From assembly GCA_022661535.1 (NCBI GenBank), contig JAKULF010000006.1:62001-126000 (forward strand): 64,000 bases of DNA. The letters are read 5' to 3'. This DNA comes from Eutypa lata. Lineage: Eukaryota; Ascomycota; Sordariomycetes; Xylariales; Diatrypaceae. Under the pieces are notes generated by a model. That model saw only the letters and a list, made by a program, of their open reading frames with translations. It was not told the origin of the DNA and ran no database searches. Positions 1 to 12,700 of this stretch are shown here, one piece after another (the stretch's first letter is position 1; every line of letters begins with the position of its first letter). The position numbers and the translations under genes are program-made.

Positions 1-1951
1 AGTATTGACGTGGTGGCGGAAGGCTCGAAAGCCAAGACAAGTCGTCAGTTCAAATCAAATATCACTGATCCACCCTGGGGTTCCTTGACTATAACGTAAC
101 GGGGGCACGGCGGCGTCGGCGTCGGGCGTAGGTGTGGGTGTGGGTGTGGTATAGATGGAGAACTGGATATGTAAATTTAGGCCTGTTGAGTTGAGATGTT
201 GGTGAAGAGACTGAAACGGATGATTAATAGTAAGTAACCGTCACTCGAGACATCAGTTGTGTAATTAGAGATTACCTAGGGCAGGTAAGGTAGGTAAGGT
301 AGGTAAGGTAAGGTGAGATTAGGTTAGGTTAGGTTAGGTTAGGTAGGCAGAGTAGGAATATCAGAGTAGGTTGGTTTAGGTAGGTATTCGCTTGACCCGT
401 TCAGAAGAGGGAGAGGGAGAGAAAGAGAAAGAGCAGACAAAAGCTCCCGACCTGAACAGTCAACTAAGTTGTATGTGTGTGAAAGGTACAAATACAGTAC
501 TTGATAGTTACCTGCGTACAGATTATTTAAGTATATAGGTACCTAAGCTCCCCAAGGTACATGAGGCCTATGTAGTTATAGCATTCAACCAAATTTTCTC
601 TCTTATTAAAAGTGACAAGAGGAGGGAGGGGTTCAGCAAGGAAGCTAAAAAGGGATTCCAAGGTTGTTACAGAATAGTAGCATGGCAGAATGGCAGTAGG
701 ATTTTAGTAGCAAGAGATAAGGTTGTAGCGTGCAGATGAGTTCCTTACCACCTAAAAGTTAGGCTGCGAAGGGCTCTCTTGGTGATGAAGTGGTGCATCA
801 TCTTCTCCATAACGTACCTAATGGTTATCGGATGCACTAATTATGGTGGGCTAATTGATTAGATATGAGGTGTTGATGCATTCAGTTAATACGATATAGT
901 ATGGGAAGTGGGGCTCTCTTTATTACACGAATTAGGTACTTACTTATAGTTAACTATATGTACCTACACATTTCCTTTTCTGGTTTATTCCATGAGCACA
1001 TACATAGATGATTTTCACAGCAACAAAGTGGGATAAATTAAATTCCTTATTCCTATGTAAGGCTAATCAACATAGTGCATATCATCACGTAGTTGTAATG
1101 TCCAGTATCTTCATATAGATAAATCCTTAGAAGCCCACATGTAACTAGCCATATGAAATAACAGAATATATGCATATAAGAAGGGCCAGATCTTCAGTGT
1201 AAAACTCCCCGCATATGGCCAAGTGTATGTACATACAGTAGGTACCTACTGTATCCGTCTACCTATATACTTAGGTAACTAACCTATGTACATAGATGCG
1301 TTGGGTTGAATTACATATAGGGATAGGTATCATTGCAGTAAGGCACAACCTCGATTAACCAGATTTCTTATGTGCCTAAAAACATCAGAATCTTCAGATG
1401 GCCCATTATCTGGAATGATGTGATACATAATGTTAGGCAAATAGGTTATACCATACATACATACATCCAATATGGTAGGGATATTGAAAGTACGTGTGTA
1501 CTTTTGCTCGATTCAAGGCCTACGTACATGTAGGAGGGGTAATCTAGTAGGTCATACATACATACATACATCCATGGATCAGGCATGGAGATACCTAAGC
1601 TGATAAGCAGCCTTGGAATAAGCTTAGATAAAACAGTATATGTAACTAGAGGGGGTTCTGTGCTTTATAGTTAATTCTCCGTTGCTGAAGCCTTGGTTAC
1701 CCGAACAATCCCGACCTCAGCCTCGGACATGTGCGTAGTAGGTTAAGGTAGGTAATTGCAGATTCCGGTTTATATTCACTGTCATGATAACTATCAACTT
1801 TGAAAGATACTGCCGCCGTTTGCAACTCTAGTTTTCCACACCGTACTCCCATAACATAGCCTATTTGGCAGTAGGGTAGTTAGCCTGCTTTCATGATACC
1901 TATAACGCCTCGACTGCCTAACACTTTAGTTTTTGACGGGGAGCTTTGACT
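1..1951. other. Intergenic region, no gene recognised
   Basis: No convincing coding region is seen. The stretch holds short simple repeats: GGGTGT units near 131-152, an AGGTA/AGGTT tract at 283-346, and several CATA runs near 1453 and 1554. Stop codons are frequent in all frames. The last few hundred bases presumably contain the promoter of the following gene. Confidence 0.6.
283..346. repeat. AGGTA / AGGTT pentamer tract
   Basis: Imperfect five-base repeats change from AGGTA to AGGTT units across this tract. The AGGTT part reads as TTAGG repeated about five times. It lacks the third G of the usual fungal TTAGGG telomere repeat and is followed by ordinary gene-bearing DNA, so it is a local microsatellite. 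Confidence 0.8.
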
Positions 1952-2929
1952 ATGGATCGAGACAATGTCAACGCAGCAGACGGTAGTTCGAATGGAAAAG
2001 GAAAGGAAAAGGAGACGACGCTTGCTAGTCAGCCAAGACCCAACAGTGATTCGGATTCAAAGGGGCAATCATCGGAATCCGACTCCGTCATATCCCGCCT
2101 AACTTCATCAACAACCCAATTAGCTAAAGATTTAATCACAAGCCATGCCACGGCGATAGATATGGCACAAATCCAGCCCTCTAACAAAGCTGGGCCCGCT
2201 ACACCGACCCTATCTAAAGAATACAGTGCCACAGCTGACGCATCAATCCGTCCGCTGACCCCTGTTGCTGCAGTTCTGGGGAGAAATTTCAGATCTCAAG
2301 GTCCGGAGGGGAGCACGTCGAATGAGTCTGGCTTTTCGGCATTTCTAGATGATTCGAACAGGCTAGAATCCACAGAAGGGAGCTATTTCGATGCTTCGCA
2401 GCGGCCTGGCTCTACGAAGCTACAGCTGCAACCCCTTGGACAAATCAACGTACCAGCAGCTGAACCCGTAGAAGACGGTTCGGAGGTAGTCAAATTTCTA
2501 GATTCTAGGTACGACGAGGTAATGAGCAGAGATCCGGAGGTCCCATTGTCGGCAGAGGAGCAAACAGCACTTCGTCGTGCTCTTTTCCAGGACGATGGGC
2601 AATGGAAGCGAAAACCTGTCAGGGAATACCAAGAAGATATCTTAAATTTCTTCCCAGATTTCATATCCGGGGCCACAGGCAAGAGCGCGGATCTATCCAA
2701 TCACCTAGGGGTGTCTAATCCCGAGAATGCTAAGATGGTTTGGGTCAGCCACTGGCAAGATGTTCTATCCAACTATAACGATGAGGTTTGGGGAGACTTA
2801 GGTAGTTTGGTGGAAGAAGCCCGTGAAGAACTTCTAGTTCTATCCAGTTCACCACAACAAACCCCAATTTCGGGTTCAGGGGCCTTGCGAAGACTGCAAC
2901 AAATCCTAGCACATGTACGTAGATTTTAG
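1952..2929 (+). CDS. Conserved-looking hypothetical protein
   Basis: A single uninterrupted reading frame encodes about 325 residues from the first in-frame ATG (reading MDRDNVNAADG). I do not recognise the family. The first half is low-complexity, rich in Ser, Lys and Glu, and probably disordered. The second half, from about residue 180, looks folded, with an alternation of acidic and hydrophobic residues (DSRYDEVM, EEQTALRRALF, NYNDEVWGDLG) and a basic amphipathic end (LRRLQQILAHVRRF). There is no signal peptide or membrane segment. It lies 0.9 kb upstream of the dynamin gene on the same strand. Codon use and length support a real gene. No function can be inferred from what is visible. Confidence 0.7.
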   Translation: MDRDNVNAADGSSNGKGKEKETTLASQPRPNSDSDSKGQSSESDSVISRLTSSTTQLAKDLITSHATAIDMAQIQPSNKAGPATPTLSKEYSATADASIRPLTPVAAVLGRNFRSQGPEGSTSNESGFSAFLDDSNRLESTEGSYFDASQRPGSTKLQLQPLGQINVPAAEPVEDGSEVVKFLDSRYDEVMSRDPEVPLSAEEQTALRRALFQDDGQWKRKPVREYQEDILNFFPDFISGATGKSADLSNHLGVSNPENAKMVWVSHWQDVLSNYNDEVWGDLGSLVEEAREELLVLSSSPQQTPISGSGALRRLQQILAHVRRF

Positions 2930-3837
2930 GAGGAATGCTCTTTGAAATCATGTAATTGTATATAACTAAGGATATGCTGTCTATATTGTGTGTTGAAAAG
3001 GAGTTACACTATATACGTAAATAGGTAGGTAAATATGCATGTAAGAGAGGAGAGCTACCAGGTTAGCTACATACCTACATGTAGTATAACAGCAGCTACA
3101 TGACCCGAGCTCTGGCTGTTCTTATTCCGAGCGAATTGAGCTTCAGCTTTTACTTGTGTATTAGGTCGGTAGGTAGGTCGGTTAGGTAGTTTAAGGTATA
3201 GTTAACATAAGATATATATTTTGCAACTATGAAGTAGGTGGACAAGCGTTGCAAGCAGAATGAGTCGGCCAATCATTTTCAGATGATATACGAAGTAATT
3301 ATTTTTATATTTTTATATTTTTTATATACCTAACATACACACTTACCTACCTACTACCTACCTACATACATACATACATACATGCCTAACATCCATATAT
3401 GCACGCATGTGGAGGTACTTACCTCTCTTTGGACGTTGCAAGCGTTGTATTCGATGTTGTTTGATGCTACCTAGGTACTATATAAGGGCTGCTAGGTAGC
3501 TTATGCGGGTACCATGGGGCAGATAGCGGATCCGATAGCCAATCTACCCAGTTGTTCTTGTTCTATCCGTGCATTACCGGGCACCAACCTTAACTTGGAA
3601 CTTACAAGCATTTGAAAAGCGTGAAACGGCATCAATCCCAAAGCTCCACGGCGGACCAACCAGGCCATCGAGAAAGAAGAGGGAAAAAAATATTAAGTAA
3701 AAAGTTCGCTTTACACAACCACCAAAAGACAACAATAAATATAAATAAAAATATATCCAAAGAGCCCGACATCAAAATCAAACTCTCCTCGTTTTCTGCC
3801 TACTTAAACAGTTTGGATCTTGACCTTCGTATCCATC
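2930..3837. other. Intergenic region and dnm1 5' leader
   Basis: No gene is seen. The region is AT-rich with TACCTA and CATA repeats (main tract 3327-3384) and an AGGTCGGT-like tract near 3160-3190. The last 250 bases, with CT-rich and A-rich patches, probably include the promoter and 5' untranslated leader of the dynamin gene. Confidence 0.6.
3327..3384. repeat. TACC/CATA microsatellite
   Basis: Short tandem units of TACC and CATA run through this interval. It is one of many such tracts in the intergenic DNA of this window. Confidence 0.75.
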
Positions 3838-6425
3838 ATGGCAGCGCTCGGGGAGGATTTATTGCGGGTAGTCAACCAGTTGCAAGATTTGGTCTTCAAC
3901 ACCATCGGCACAGATTCTCTTGATCTTCCCCAGATTGTATGTCTCTCCGTTCTGCCGTCCTATCAAATTTCACCCTTTCTTCTTTAAATTGATCTATTTT
4001 TATCATTGGTAATTCCATTTTTAGGGCTGAGTGCTAATCGGAAAATTTGATCGTCGTGATTATAGGTCGTTGTTGGATCCCAATCTGCCGGCAAGTCGTC
4101 TGTGCTCGAGAATATCGTCGGCCGCGACTTTCTCCCTCGGGGTAGCGGCATCGTTACCCGCCGACCCCTAATACTTCAGCTGATCAACGTCGAGGAGGAT
4201 GAAACCGAACCGGACTTACACGCAGCCTATCGAAATCCAAACCAGGCCCGTCGCTCCGAATGGGCAGAATTCCAACACATCCCCAACCGCCGGTTTACCG
4301 ATTTTGGAGATGTCAAGCGCGAGATCGAGAATGAGACCTCTCGTGTAGCTGGTAGCAACAAAGGCATCAACCGCCAGCCCATCAACTTAAAAATTTACTC
4401 TCCTTATGTGCTCAATCTTACCTTAGTCGACCTTCCGGGTTTGACCAAAGTTCCAATCGGCGATCAACCTGCCGATATTGAGAAACAGACTCGCACGTTA
4501 ATATCGGAATATATTGCCAAGCCGAACAGCATCATCCTAGCCGTGTCTCCTGCCAACGTCGACATAGTCAACTCAGAAGCTCTCAAGCTTGCTAGGTATG
4601 TCGATGCTTTGGGCCGAAGGACTATTGGTGTCCTCACCAAGGTTGATCTCATGGATCACGGCACCAACGCCTTAGATATCCTCTCAGGGAGGGTATACCC
4701 TTTAAAGCTTGGCTTCATTGGTGTCGTCAACCGGTCCCAGCAGGATATCCAAGGAAACAGACCCATGGAGGAGGCGCTGAAGGCCGAGACCGATTTCTTC
4801 CGTCACCACCCTGCTTATCGGAATATAGCAACGCGGTGTGGAACACAATACCTAGCCAAGACATTGAACCAAACCCTTATGTCCCATATCCGGGAGCGAT
4901 TGCCCGATATCAAGGCCCGTCTCAACACCCTGATGGGCCAGACTCAGCAAGAACTTGCTAGCTACGGAGATATGCATTTCAGCGGCAAGGAGCATCGCGG
5001 GTCTATGATTTTGCAACTGATGACTCGATTCGCTACCTCCTTTATATCTTCCGTCGATGGCACCTCTACAGAAATCTCTACCAAGGAGCTTTCGGGGGGC
5101 GCTCGTATTTACTACATCTTCAACTCCGTCTTCGGGAGCGCCTTAGAGTCTATCGATCCTACCTCCAACCTTTCCGCGCTAGATATCAGAACTGCCATAC
5201 GTAACTCGACCGGTCCGAGGCCGAGCCTTTTCGTGCCGGAGATGGCTTTTGACTTGCTAGTCAAGCCGCAGATCAAGATGCTTGAGCTCCCTAGTCAACG
5301 CTGCGTCGAATTAGTTTACGAGGAACTAATCAAGATATGTCACACCTGCGGGTCTACGGAATTGTCTCGCTACCCTAGGCTTCAAGCTAAGCTTATTGAG
5401 GTTGTCTCAGATCTCCTGCGAGAACGTTTGGGGCCGGCATCATCTTATGTTGAATCTTTAATCTCTATTCAGCGTGCCTACATCAATACGAACCATCCCA
5501 ACTTCCTTGGAGCGGCTGCCGCTATGAGTCATGTCGTCACCAACAGACAGGACCGCGAGAGGAAGAAGATTATTCAGGAGGAGAGGGAAAGACGAGAGAA
5601 GAAGCGATTGAAGGAGCTTGCTAGTAATGGGGTCGATACTCTAGACGACGAAGAGGAGGCGGTAAATGAAAAAGGTGATCTCGTTAACGCTCGCAAGCAG
5701 GCTGCTAAAGCCTCGCGAAGCATGTCACCTGCTGTATCTGTGCGTGAGAACGGGGCTGCGGGTATTGTCGCAGCTGTGAATGGTACCCGATCGGATTCCC
5801 CGAGCCGATTATACCCTCAATCGGCCGGAAATGCTCGAGATTCGTTCCTGAACTACTTTTTTGGAAAGGATGGTAATGCGCCACAAGGCGGTGGTGCTGG
5901 GACCCCGTCGTCACTCCCACGCCACGTCAGCCAAAGCACAGAACCTTCCTTCAGTCAAAGTATTAGACAGAGAGAAGACAAGTTAACACACCGTCCGGCG
6001 ATGCCCTCATCTCCCCTTTCGCGCGAAGAAGAGAGTCCCAAGGCTACAACTTTTGCCTCGCAGTTTGTAAGTGCTCCTGGCGCTTCGTATTATGATGTAT
6101 GCTAACTTAGCAGGGGGACAACGTGGAACCAGCTCTTACGGAGCGTGAGGCGATGGAAACAGAGCTCATCCGGGCTCTTATCTCGTCATATTTCAATATC
6201 GTCCGCGAATCGATCGCGGACCAGGTTCCCAAGGCAGTCATGCATCTTCTAGTGAACCACTGCAAGGATGTGGTGCAAAACCGACTTGTCAGCGAGCTCT
6301 ACAAAGAAACCCTATTTGAAGAGCTGCTCTACGAAGACGACGCCGTCAAGAAGGAGCGAGAGAAATGTGAAAAGCTTCTCGAGACGTATAGAGAGGCGGC
6401 CAAGATCATTGGCGAGGTATTATAA
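3838..6425 (+). CDS. dnm1: Dynamin-related GTPase Dnm1 (mitochondrial fission)
   Basis: Three exons (3838-3936, 4066-6066, 6114-6425) give about 803 residues, the usual length for fungal Dnm1. Members assemble on the outer mitochondrial and peroxisomal membranes and use GTP hydrolysis to cut them. The first exon encodes MAALGEDLLRVVNQLQDLVF and the GTPase domain follows: P-loop GSQSAGKSS at residues 37-45, switch motif DLPG (LVDLPGLTKV) and TKVD (VLTKVDLMD). Next come the middle domain, a variable Lys/Glu- and Ser-rich insert (about residues 520-690), and a GTPase effector domain in the last exon. Intron 1 has a GCTAATC branch site and intron 2 ends in a TAGCAG double acceptor. The N-terminal DSLDLPQI and the GED favour Dnm1 over Vps1. 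The P-loop has Ala where Ser is usual (GSQSSGKS). Confidence 0.95.
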
Positions 6426-7198
6426 TAGAACAACCTACCTATATGTTTCAGATCTATCTCTATCTTCTTGTACTATGGTAGAAAATTGGGCGAAGGAAGT
6501 GGAGTATTTATTTACATGGGCTTGACAGGAGGAAGAGGGGGGGCTCTTTTACGTTTTCCCATAAACGGCACTGGGCGCGGTTTCGCCGGATTACGCAACC
6601 TTGTACGACTAAATAGTAGACAGGCAAGGTAGGCTGTTTTGGGTTCCCTTCCTATGTATGAAATTTATAGTTGGGAGAAACGCAGAAGGCGGCTCTGTCA
6701 ACCCGGCAGGATGAGCTACCGCAGGGAAAGGGGGGTTGGGGCAGGGAACTTACGTTGCATGCCTGGAACTGCAGCTTTTAGGTACCCCCCTCTTTGTGTA
6801 CATATGATACGGCGGATATGCTACTCCGTCTACTTCTTTCAGTATATGGACAGCATCATTCTTGTTATGATATATCAGGATCGCCATCCTACATGTCATC
6901 TCCGTGCTAGGCCCGCGTTCTAGACACTCGATAGGACAAGAGAGCACTGCCCACAGGGCCGATAGCTAAGCTCCCCTAGGACACGCATGGTTGGCAAATT
7001 ATAGAATTATCTTAGTGTGCTCTGTGGATGTAACCCAGCCGCTTAACATAGACACATATGGTAGCAACCGAATCATCAATCTGAAGTAATGTGTTTAGGG
7101 TATCTATCATCGTTCTCTTTTACTTTTTGTTATATCTCCATCTAGCTCATTGTAGCAAACACGGGACGCCTTGACATCATATATTTGATTAACTCGCG
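6426..7198. other. Convergent intergenic region
   Basis: This stretch lies between the 3' ends of dnm1 and the RanGAP gene. No gene is supported. Open frames here are short and have no coding character. It presumably holds the two 3' untranslated regions and polyadenylation sites. Confidence 0.6.
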
Positions 7199-8556
7199 TC
7201 AGATCGTCTTCTCAAGCTTCTTGGCCAGCTCGTCCACTTCGCGATCATTCAGCTGGATCGTAGGTTCCTCCTGGGCCTCCTCGGCTTCCTTGATCAGCTT
7301 CTCGGCCCTTTCTTGGGGCTCGATTTCCTCCTCTTCTTCTTCCTCTTCTTCCTCCTCGTCCGAATCCAACTCTTCGAGGTCGCTAAGGCTGTCAATGCCC
7401 CAGGCATCCTCATCTACGATGTCTCCGCCAAGCTTCTCTTTGCGCTGCTCGAAGAGCTCCTGCAGCGCGAGGATGGAGGGGTCGTCCTCGGTGAACTTAT
7501 TTCCGTTTAGCTCGATCTTCTTCAGAGCCGGGAGGGCGTTCTTAGCGGCATTGGCGAAACCCTTTAGCCCCGGTGCCGTGATGTCGTTGTACTGCAACCG
7601 GAGGATCTCAAGCTTCTTGTTCTGGCCCTTCGCGAGTGCATCTGCGAAGATGACGCTGCCCTTGGCGCTCAGCAGCGAATCGCCGACGCCGAAATCCTGG
7701 ATCTCGGTCCAGAGCGGCGCAACCTTCGCTAGAGCGCGGGATCCGGTGTAGGTGAAGGTGTTGTCCTGAAGGTCGATAACCTTGAGCTCGGTGGCGTGAC
7801 TGAGGCCCTCGCTGAGCAGGTGGGAGATACCTTGCGGGCGGATGCCGTTTTGGACCATCTTAACTTCCTTGACTTTGTTGTGAAGACTGAACATCTTGGC
7901 CCACGCTGTCATGCTGCCATCTTCTAGACGGTTGCGCCCGCAGATGACCGTTTCGAGGTAGGGTACGTCCTGCCCATTCTTCCTTGCTTCCTCTTTCTTG
8001 GCATGAAGTTCGGAAAGGGCGTCGGCAACCAAAATACCAGCATGGGGTCCCAATCCATTGTTGTTGAGGTATAGATGCTGGAGGGGGATATGACTCTTCA
8101 AGAATTCAACCAAGGGTGCCTGGGTGTTAAGACCGAAGGCATTATCATTTAGATTGATCGTATTTAGGTTTGGCAGATTCAAGATGGAGTTCAGAAGGGA
8201 AGACAGGGCAGCCGGGATCTCGTTAAGCAGGCGACCAGTGAAGATATCGGCGAGGTTTGCAACCTAGAAGGAGGAAAGGTAGAGTTAAGAGTTTAGCATT
8301 TTATCTTGCCGAAATGGGGGTAGGTAGGCGAGAGGGCAAGAGAAGTTCAGCTCACCTTCAGAGACTTCTTGGTCGCCAGAACCTCACCTAGGCGCTTACA
8401 AGCTTCAATGCCAAGAGTGTTACCGAGAATGCGGACTTCTTCTACATTGTCCATAGCACGAAGGGGGCCAATATGGGCTTCTACGTCCTCAGCTGTGTCC
8501 AGCTTCAAGGCCTTGCCCATGAGGGAGAATATCTTATCGGGTGCGGTTGCCGCCAT
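7199..8556 (-). CDS. rna1: Ran GTPase-activating protein 1 (RanGAP/Rna1)
   Basis: Two exons on the minus strand (8356-8556, then 7199-8263) encode about 421 residues. RanGAP stimulates GTP hydrolysis by Ran in the cytoplasm and so sets the direction of nuclear transport. The protein is built of leucine-rich repeats of the RNI type, for example LNTINLNDNAFG, LQHLYLNNNGLG and LEILRLQYNDI. The segment CGRNRLEDGSM matches the region of Rna1 that carries the catalytic arginine. A long acidic run follows the repeats (DSDEEEEEEEEEEEIE), then a basic C-terminal helix, as in known Rna1 proteins. The 92-base intron has a GTGAGC donor and a CTAG acceptor, and the join restores the first repeat (KSLK then VANLADIFTGRL). 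Length and architecture are normal. Confidence 0.95.
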
Positions 8557-9768
8557 CTTCTCCTCGGCGTCTTCAATTACAACTAGAACGCTTTGTTTGA
8601 AATAATATCACAAGCCAATATAGGTAGAGAAAATATGCTGTGTGCTTGTAAAGCGCAAGTAGGTGATCTTGTTTTTAGTGGGATGAGAATAGGAGGGGGA
8701 GGGGTGATGGGAAAATTAACGTTAGAGGTCTGTCTACCTAATCAATTTAGGAGTAGTTCAGGATAGGTATGTTTGTTATTATTGACGTTGCTATATGAAC
8801 CACGAAGTATGTATCTAACAAATTGTATGGCATGGCATGCCTCTAATAAAACTAATTCTATAGACTATAAGTAACTTCCCTCTTAATTCTCATAACTTGA
8901 TACAAGTAGGTGGGGGAGGGGTAATCCTAAATTTGACTAATCTTCCGTAATTTGACTAGTTACATGTATGTACTTACATGCAGATAGTGTATGCAGTACA
9001 CCGCAGGTACATTATCGTGGAAGTGTGTATGTACCTAAAAGTGATCCTAGCGCCGATCTTTGTAAAGGGCCCCGGGATCAAAACCTTCAAGTTTACATTC
9101 TCAGCCTCATGCCAGCTTGTATTTGCATCATGTATAGAACGGAAAAGTAAATATCCAGCCAGCATAATCTTCACAATTCTTATTAACAAGCTTACGGACC
9201 TCTAACTATTGATCAAAGAGCTAGGCCTACGTGTCCCATATGCTTTAGCATTTAAGCATTTCAACATCTGAGCATCTCAACCACCCTCCTTCACTTCTTT
9301 CCCTCTCCCTTTCCTTTCCACAGGTCTATCAAGCTGTTTACTCCCGACCTTCAATACACATGTCGGCAGTAACAGCGGCCAGAAACCCAATTTCATTTAA
9401 CTGTGTACAGAAGTCTGGGATTGAAATCATCAGTCTTGTTGTTGTGCTAGCAAATATACCTAGTATATGTTGTTTTGGGCATTGGTAATTGACCGCTGTC
9501 TTCGTCTTTTTTTCCTTCTCTTCGTTCTCCTTCCCGGACTCTGAAGGAGCCACAGTTTTATGCACACAAAAAACTGTGACGAGCCTTGAGAGAATGGTGC
9601 TACTTTCTCTATATGGTCAAGCTATATATCAATTTCCACTTTCACTAGACAAGTGTTTATTCATATCAACCCTTGCATTTATTCTGCAAGTGTTGAATTT
9701 TTCAGTTTAGTACACATTGGCCTGATATCTTGGAGCCTGGTGGCAGCCACTTGGTATATGGTGCTTCG
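8557..9768. other. Divergent intergenic region
   Basis: This is the region between the RanGAP start and the F-box gene start. Small open frames near 8970-9205 and 9338-9710 overlap one another on both strands and lack recognisable motifs, so none is called. The interval probably contains two divergent promoters. Confidence 0.55.
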
Positions 9769-12700
9769 ATGCCCCTAGATCCCAAATATTGGAATACTGG
9801 CAAAACTTCAACCTGCCGCAGTTATACTATGAAGATGAGATCTTCTTTAGTTCAAAGTAGCGACTTAACCTCTTCTTCAGATGTTCCCATGTCTACTGAG
9901 CCAGAGTCCAAGTTAGATGTTGAAAGTAAGCAGTCCGACATGACCGCCGAGCAACTAGAGATGATACGGCGCATGTCTACGGAAGATACTGAAGAAATTA
10001 CGAACATCTTATGGAACAATGATTCTAGGAAGCGCAAGCCCCGCGAAGCCACAGAAGGAGAACATGATAGATTCGTGCAACACAAGAAAGTGAAAAGGGG
10101 TAAAGATTACGATCAGACATTGCCACTTTATCACAACCGGCCGGATCCGTCTTTGTTACCTGCTGAAATATGGCATCGCATATTTACCTTTACTCCTCCC
10201 CGAGCGCTAGGCAACTTATTGATGATCAATAAGTTGTTCAATGTTTATCTTGATCCCTCGTCCTCCTTTCAACTGCAAATTCCACGAGCCAATACTCATA
10301 GCCATATCGCGTATTTGAAACCTGATGCTATCTGGCAAAGCTCGAGAAGGCGATTCTTGCCTCGTATGCCAAACCCCCTCCAGGGAAATACGGAACTTTC
10401 TATGTGGAAGCTAGTCTGTCAAAATAAATGCCAGTTCTGCAAAAAATGCGAACGAGCCGGTCAAATCCTGACCACTGACCCATGGCATTCAGGTCCCGGA
10501 ACAGACGGTGTCAAGGTCATCTGGACCTTTGCCTTGAAAAGCTGCGGTCCTTGTCTTCTACAAAATACCATCAAGGTGAGAAATCGTACACTGCATAGCT
10601 TGTGTGGAAAGGGGGATCTAAGAATATATACAGGAAATTGACTTACTCCTTTCACCATCGATACCATCCATCTTGCTGCCGGGACTTCCGTTTGTATTCA
10701 TCACGAATGAAATGCACGTCCTCTCGCCAGATGTTCTCCAAGGTGCACAGGTTCCTCTGGGTTTGCAGCTGACCAAAATATTTCTGCGCAACAACGTAGA
10801 CCAGCTCGCCGCCGAGTTCAACTCGGTTAAGTCGTTAGGCGGAGCTACAGTAGAGGAGTGGCTCAAAGGACTCGAAGATCGTGGGAAGCAGCGACGTAGT
10901 GATCCGTCACGATGGGAGAAATGGGCCAGAACTGGCGGCATAGCCGTGATGAAAATGCCGTTTTATCCTGGTGTTCCAGTCGTGACATCACCAAATGACG
11001 CTTCCCTAATCTCAACGAAAGCATCGTCTTCTATAGGTAGTCTGCACCAACCTCAAAAGACTATGTCAGTTCCATGCATCTCTACTTCCTCTAGGATAGC
11101 TTCTACTTCGCTCGCAAATCATCGTAAGTAACTATTTCGACTTAACGCATCTCATATACTAAATTTAAATGACTAGAAAGCGGGATCCCTCCACGACCAC
11201 AAATGTCTGCAAAGTTGAGCAATCAACATAACCAGTCACGTATAAAGACTCGGCAAGAGGTTTCGGAATTAAAAGCAGCTAGACGTGCAGAAATTGAACG
11301 TCGAGCTATGGAGCTCCAGCCACCATTAACAGCAGACGTCCTAGCCCATATGCCTTCTTTCCAAGCGGCAATCAAAATCACCTTGCCTCTCGATGACAAC
11401 GCTTGGGAGGTACTAAAGCCTCGTTTATTGGCTTCTGCTCGAGTGGAAGCCGAGCGGCAAGATAAACGAGATCAAGAAATAGCTGCACATTCGCGCAGTG
11501 TCCCCAACTCGGAGACTACAACCGTGGAGAATAAGCAGCTCATTGACAAGAACTGGGATGATGCACAAGCCCCACTTCGTACCCAGATATCTGCATTTGC
11601 CGATGAGATCATCCAAGATGGTTGGGACCACGGACGCAAGGTGAATAAGGAGAACAGTCTGCATTTCGCAGCAGATGTCCTCCTATATGTCCGTAAAAGA
11701 TTCTATGCAGAAATTGCGAAAGATGCTGATGCTGCTCGTGCTGCTGGTCGAGAGCCAGCTTGCGATTCACCTGAAGGACCATTCACGCAGAAGCTAACGC
11801 TTGAGAACATGAAATGGCTTTTCGATGTCAAGATCAAACCACATACCGAGTCCTTCCGAAAAGAGCTTTTCCTATGTAACGGATGTGAAGGGAATAATAA
11901 GATCTATGGGTTTGAGGGTGTTATTCAGCACTATGCTGCCAAACATACAAGTGCTCTAAGCCGTGGTAGTGTTGTTGTACATTGGCGAGCCGAATGGCCG
12001 GAAATCCCACCCTTCAAACAAGATCCACAAGTTTGGAGAAACAATATTCAAACCCCATCTCATCCTCAACATGCTCTCGGTGGCTATTCTAACATTACGA
12101 TGTCCTCGTCAACCCAACCTCAACTAGCCCCTTATAATCCACCCCTAGCGAGCTACGGGCAACCCACTTCTTGGGATTATAATATTCCCCCTCCTTCGCA
12201 ACCAGGTCCCAACTTCTCCCAACAACCCATACCTAATCACGGAAGAGGTTACAATGCCCAAGGCGCGTCATACTTCCCATCATATCCTTATGCGGGAGAA
12301 CATCTCGAGCCTCAGGGTCCACGCCTAGGGCCGGTTTATTCTCCGGTGGGAACCTCAGCCTATAATCAGGACTATCATTCGTATCAAGCAAATCCCCAGC
12401 TGAACTTTCAGCGTATGCATGGTCCCTCACAAGGCGACATGTTTTGGCTGCAGCTGGAAGAACTTTCACGAAACTCGAAAGACCTTTGGGCTTCCACGAA
12501 TGGTCTGAAAGATGTTCCAGGAAGCCTTAGAGTGTATGTAGTCATTTACCACATCGCCAAAAGGTTTCGATTTAGGTTCTGGGACACTCCTCCTCTCACC
12601 ATGTTCATTCATGGCCTATCAAACAACAAGGATATGCGCCCTGTCCGTAATGTCAACGGGCTGATGTGCAAAGCATGTAAGCTCAGCCTCGGAAACGGGG

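Noticed and set aside
283..346. Telomere or chromosome end
   Set aside because: Units are AGGTA/AGGTT, not TTAGGG. The tract is short and internal, with normal housekeeping genes just downstream.
3612..3923. 103-residue plus-strand frame upstream of dnm1
   Set aside because: It overlaps the dnm1 first exon in another frame and its upstream part looks like a 5' leader.
7185..7751. 188-residue Ser-rich open frame on the plus strand
   Set aside because: It is antisense to the RanGAP leucine-rich repeat and acidic-tail exon. The Ser runs are the reverse complement of Glu codons.
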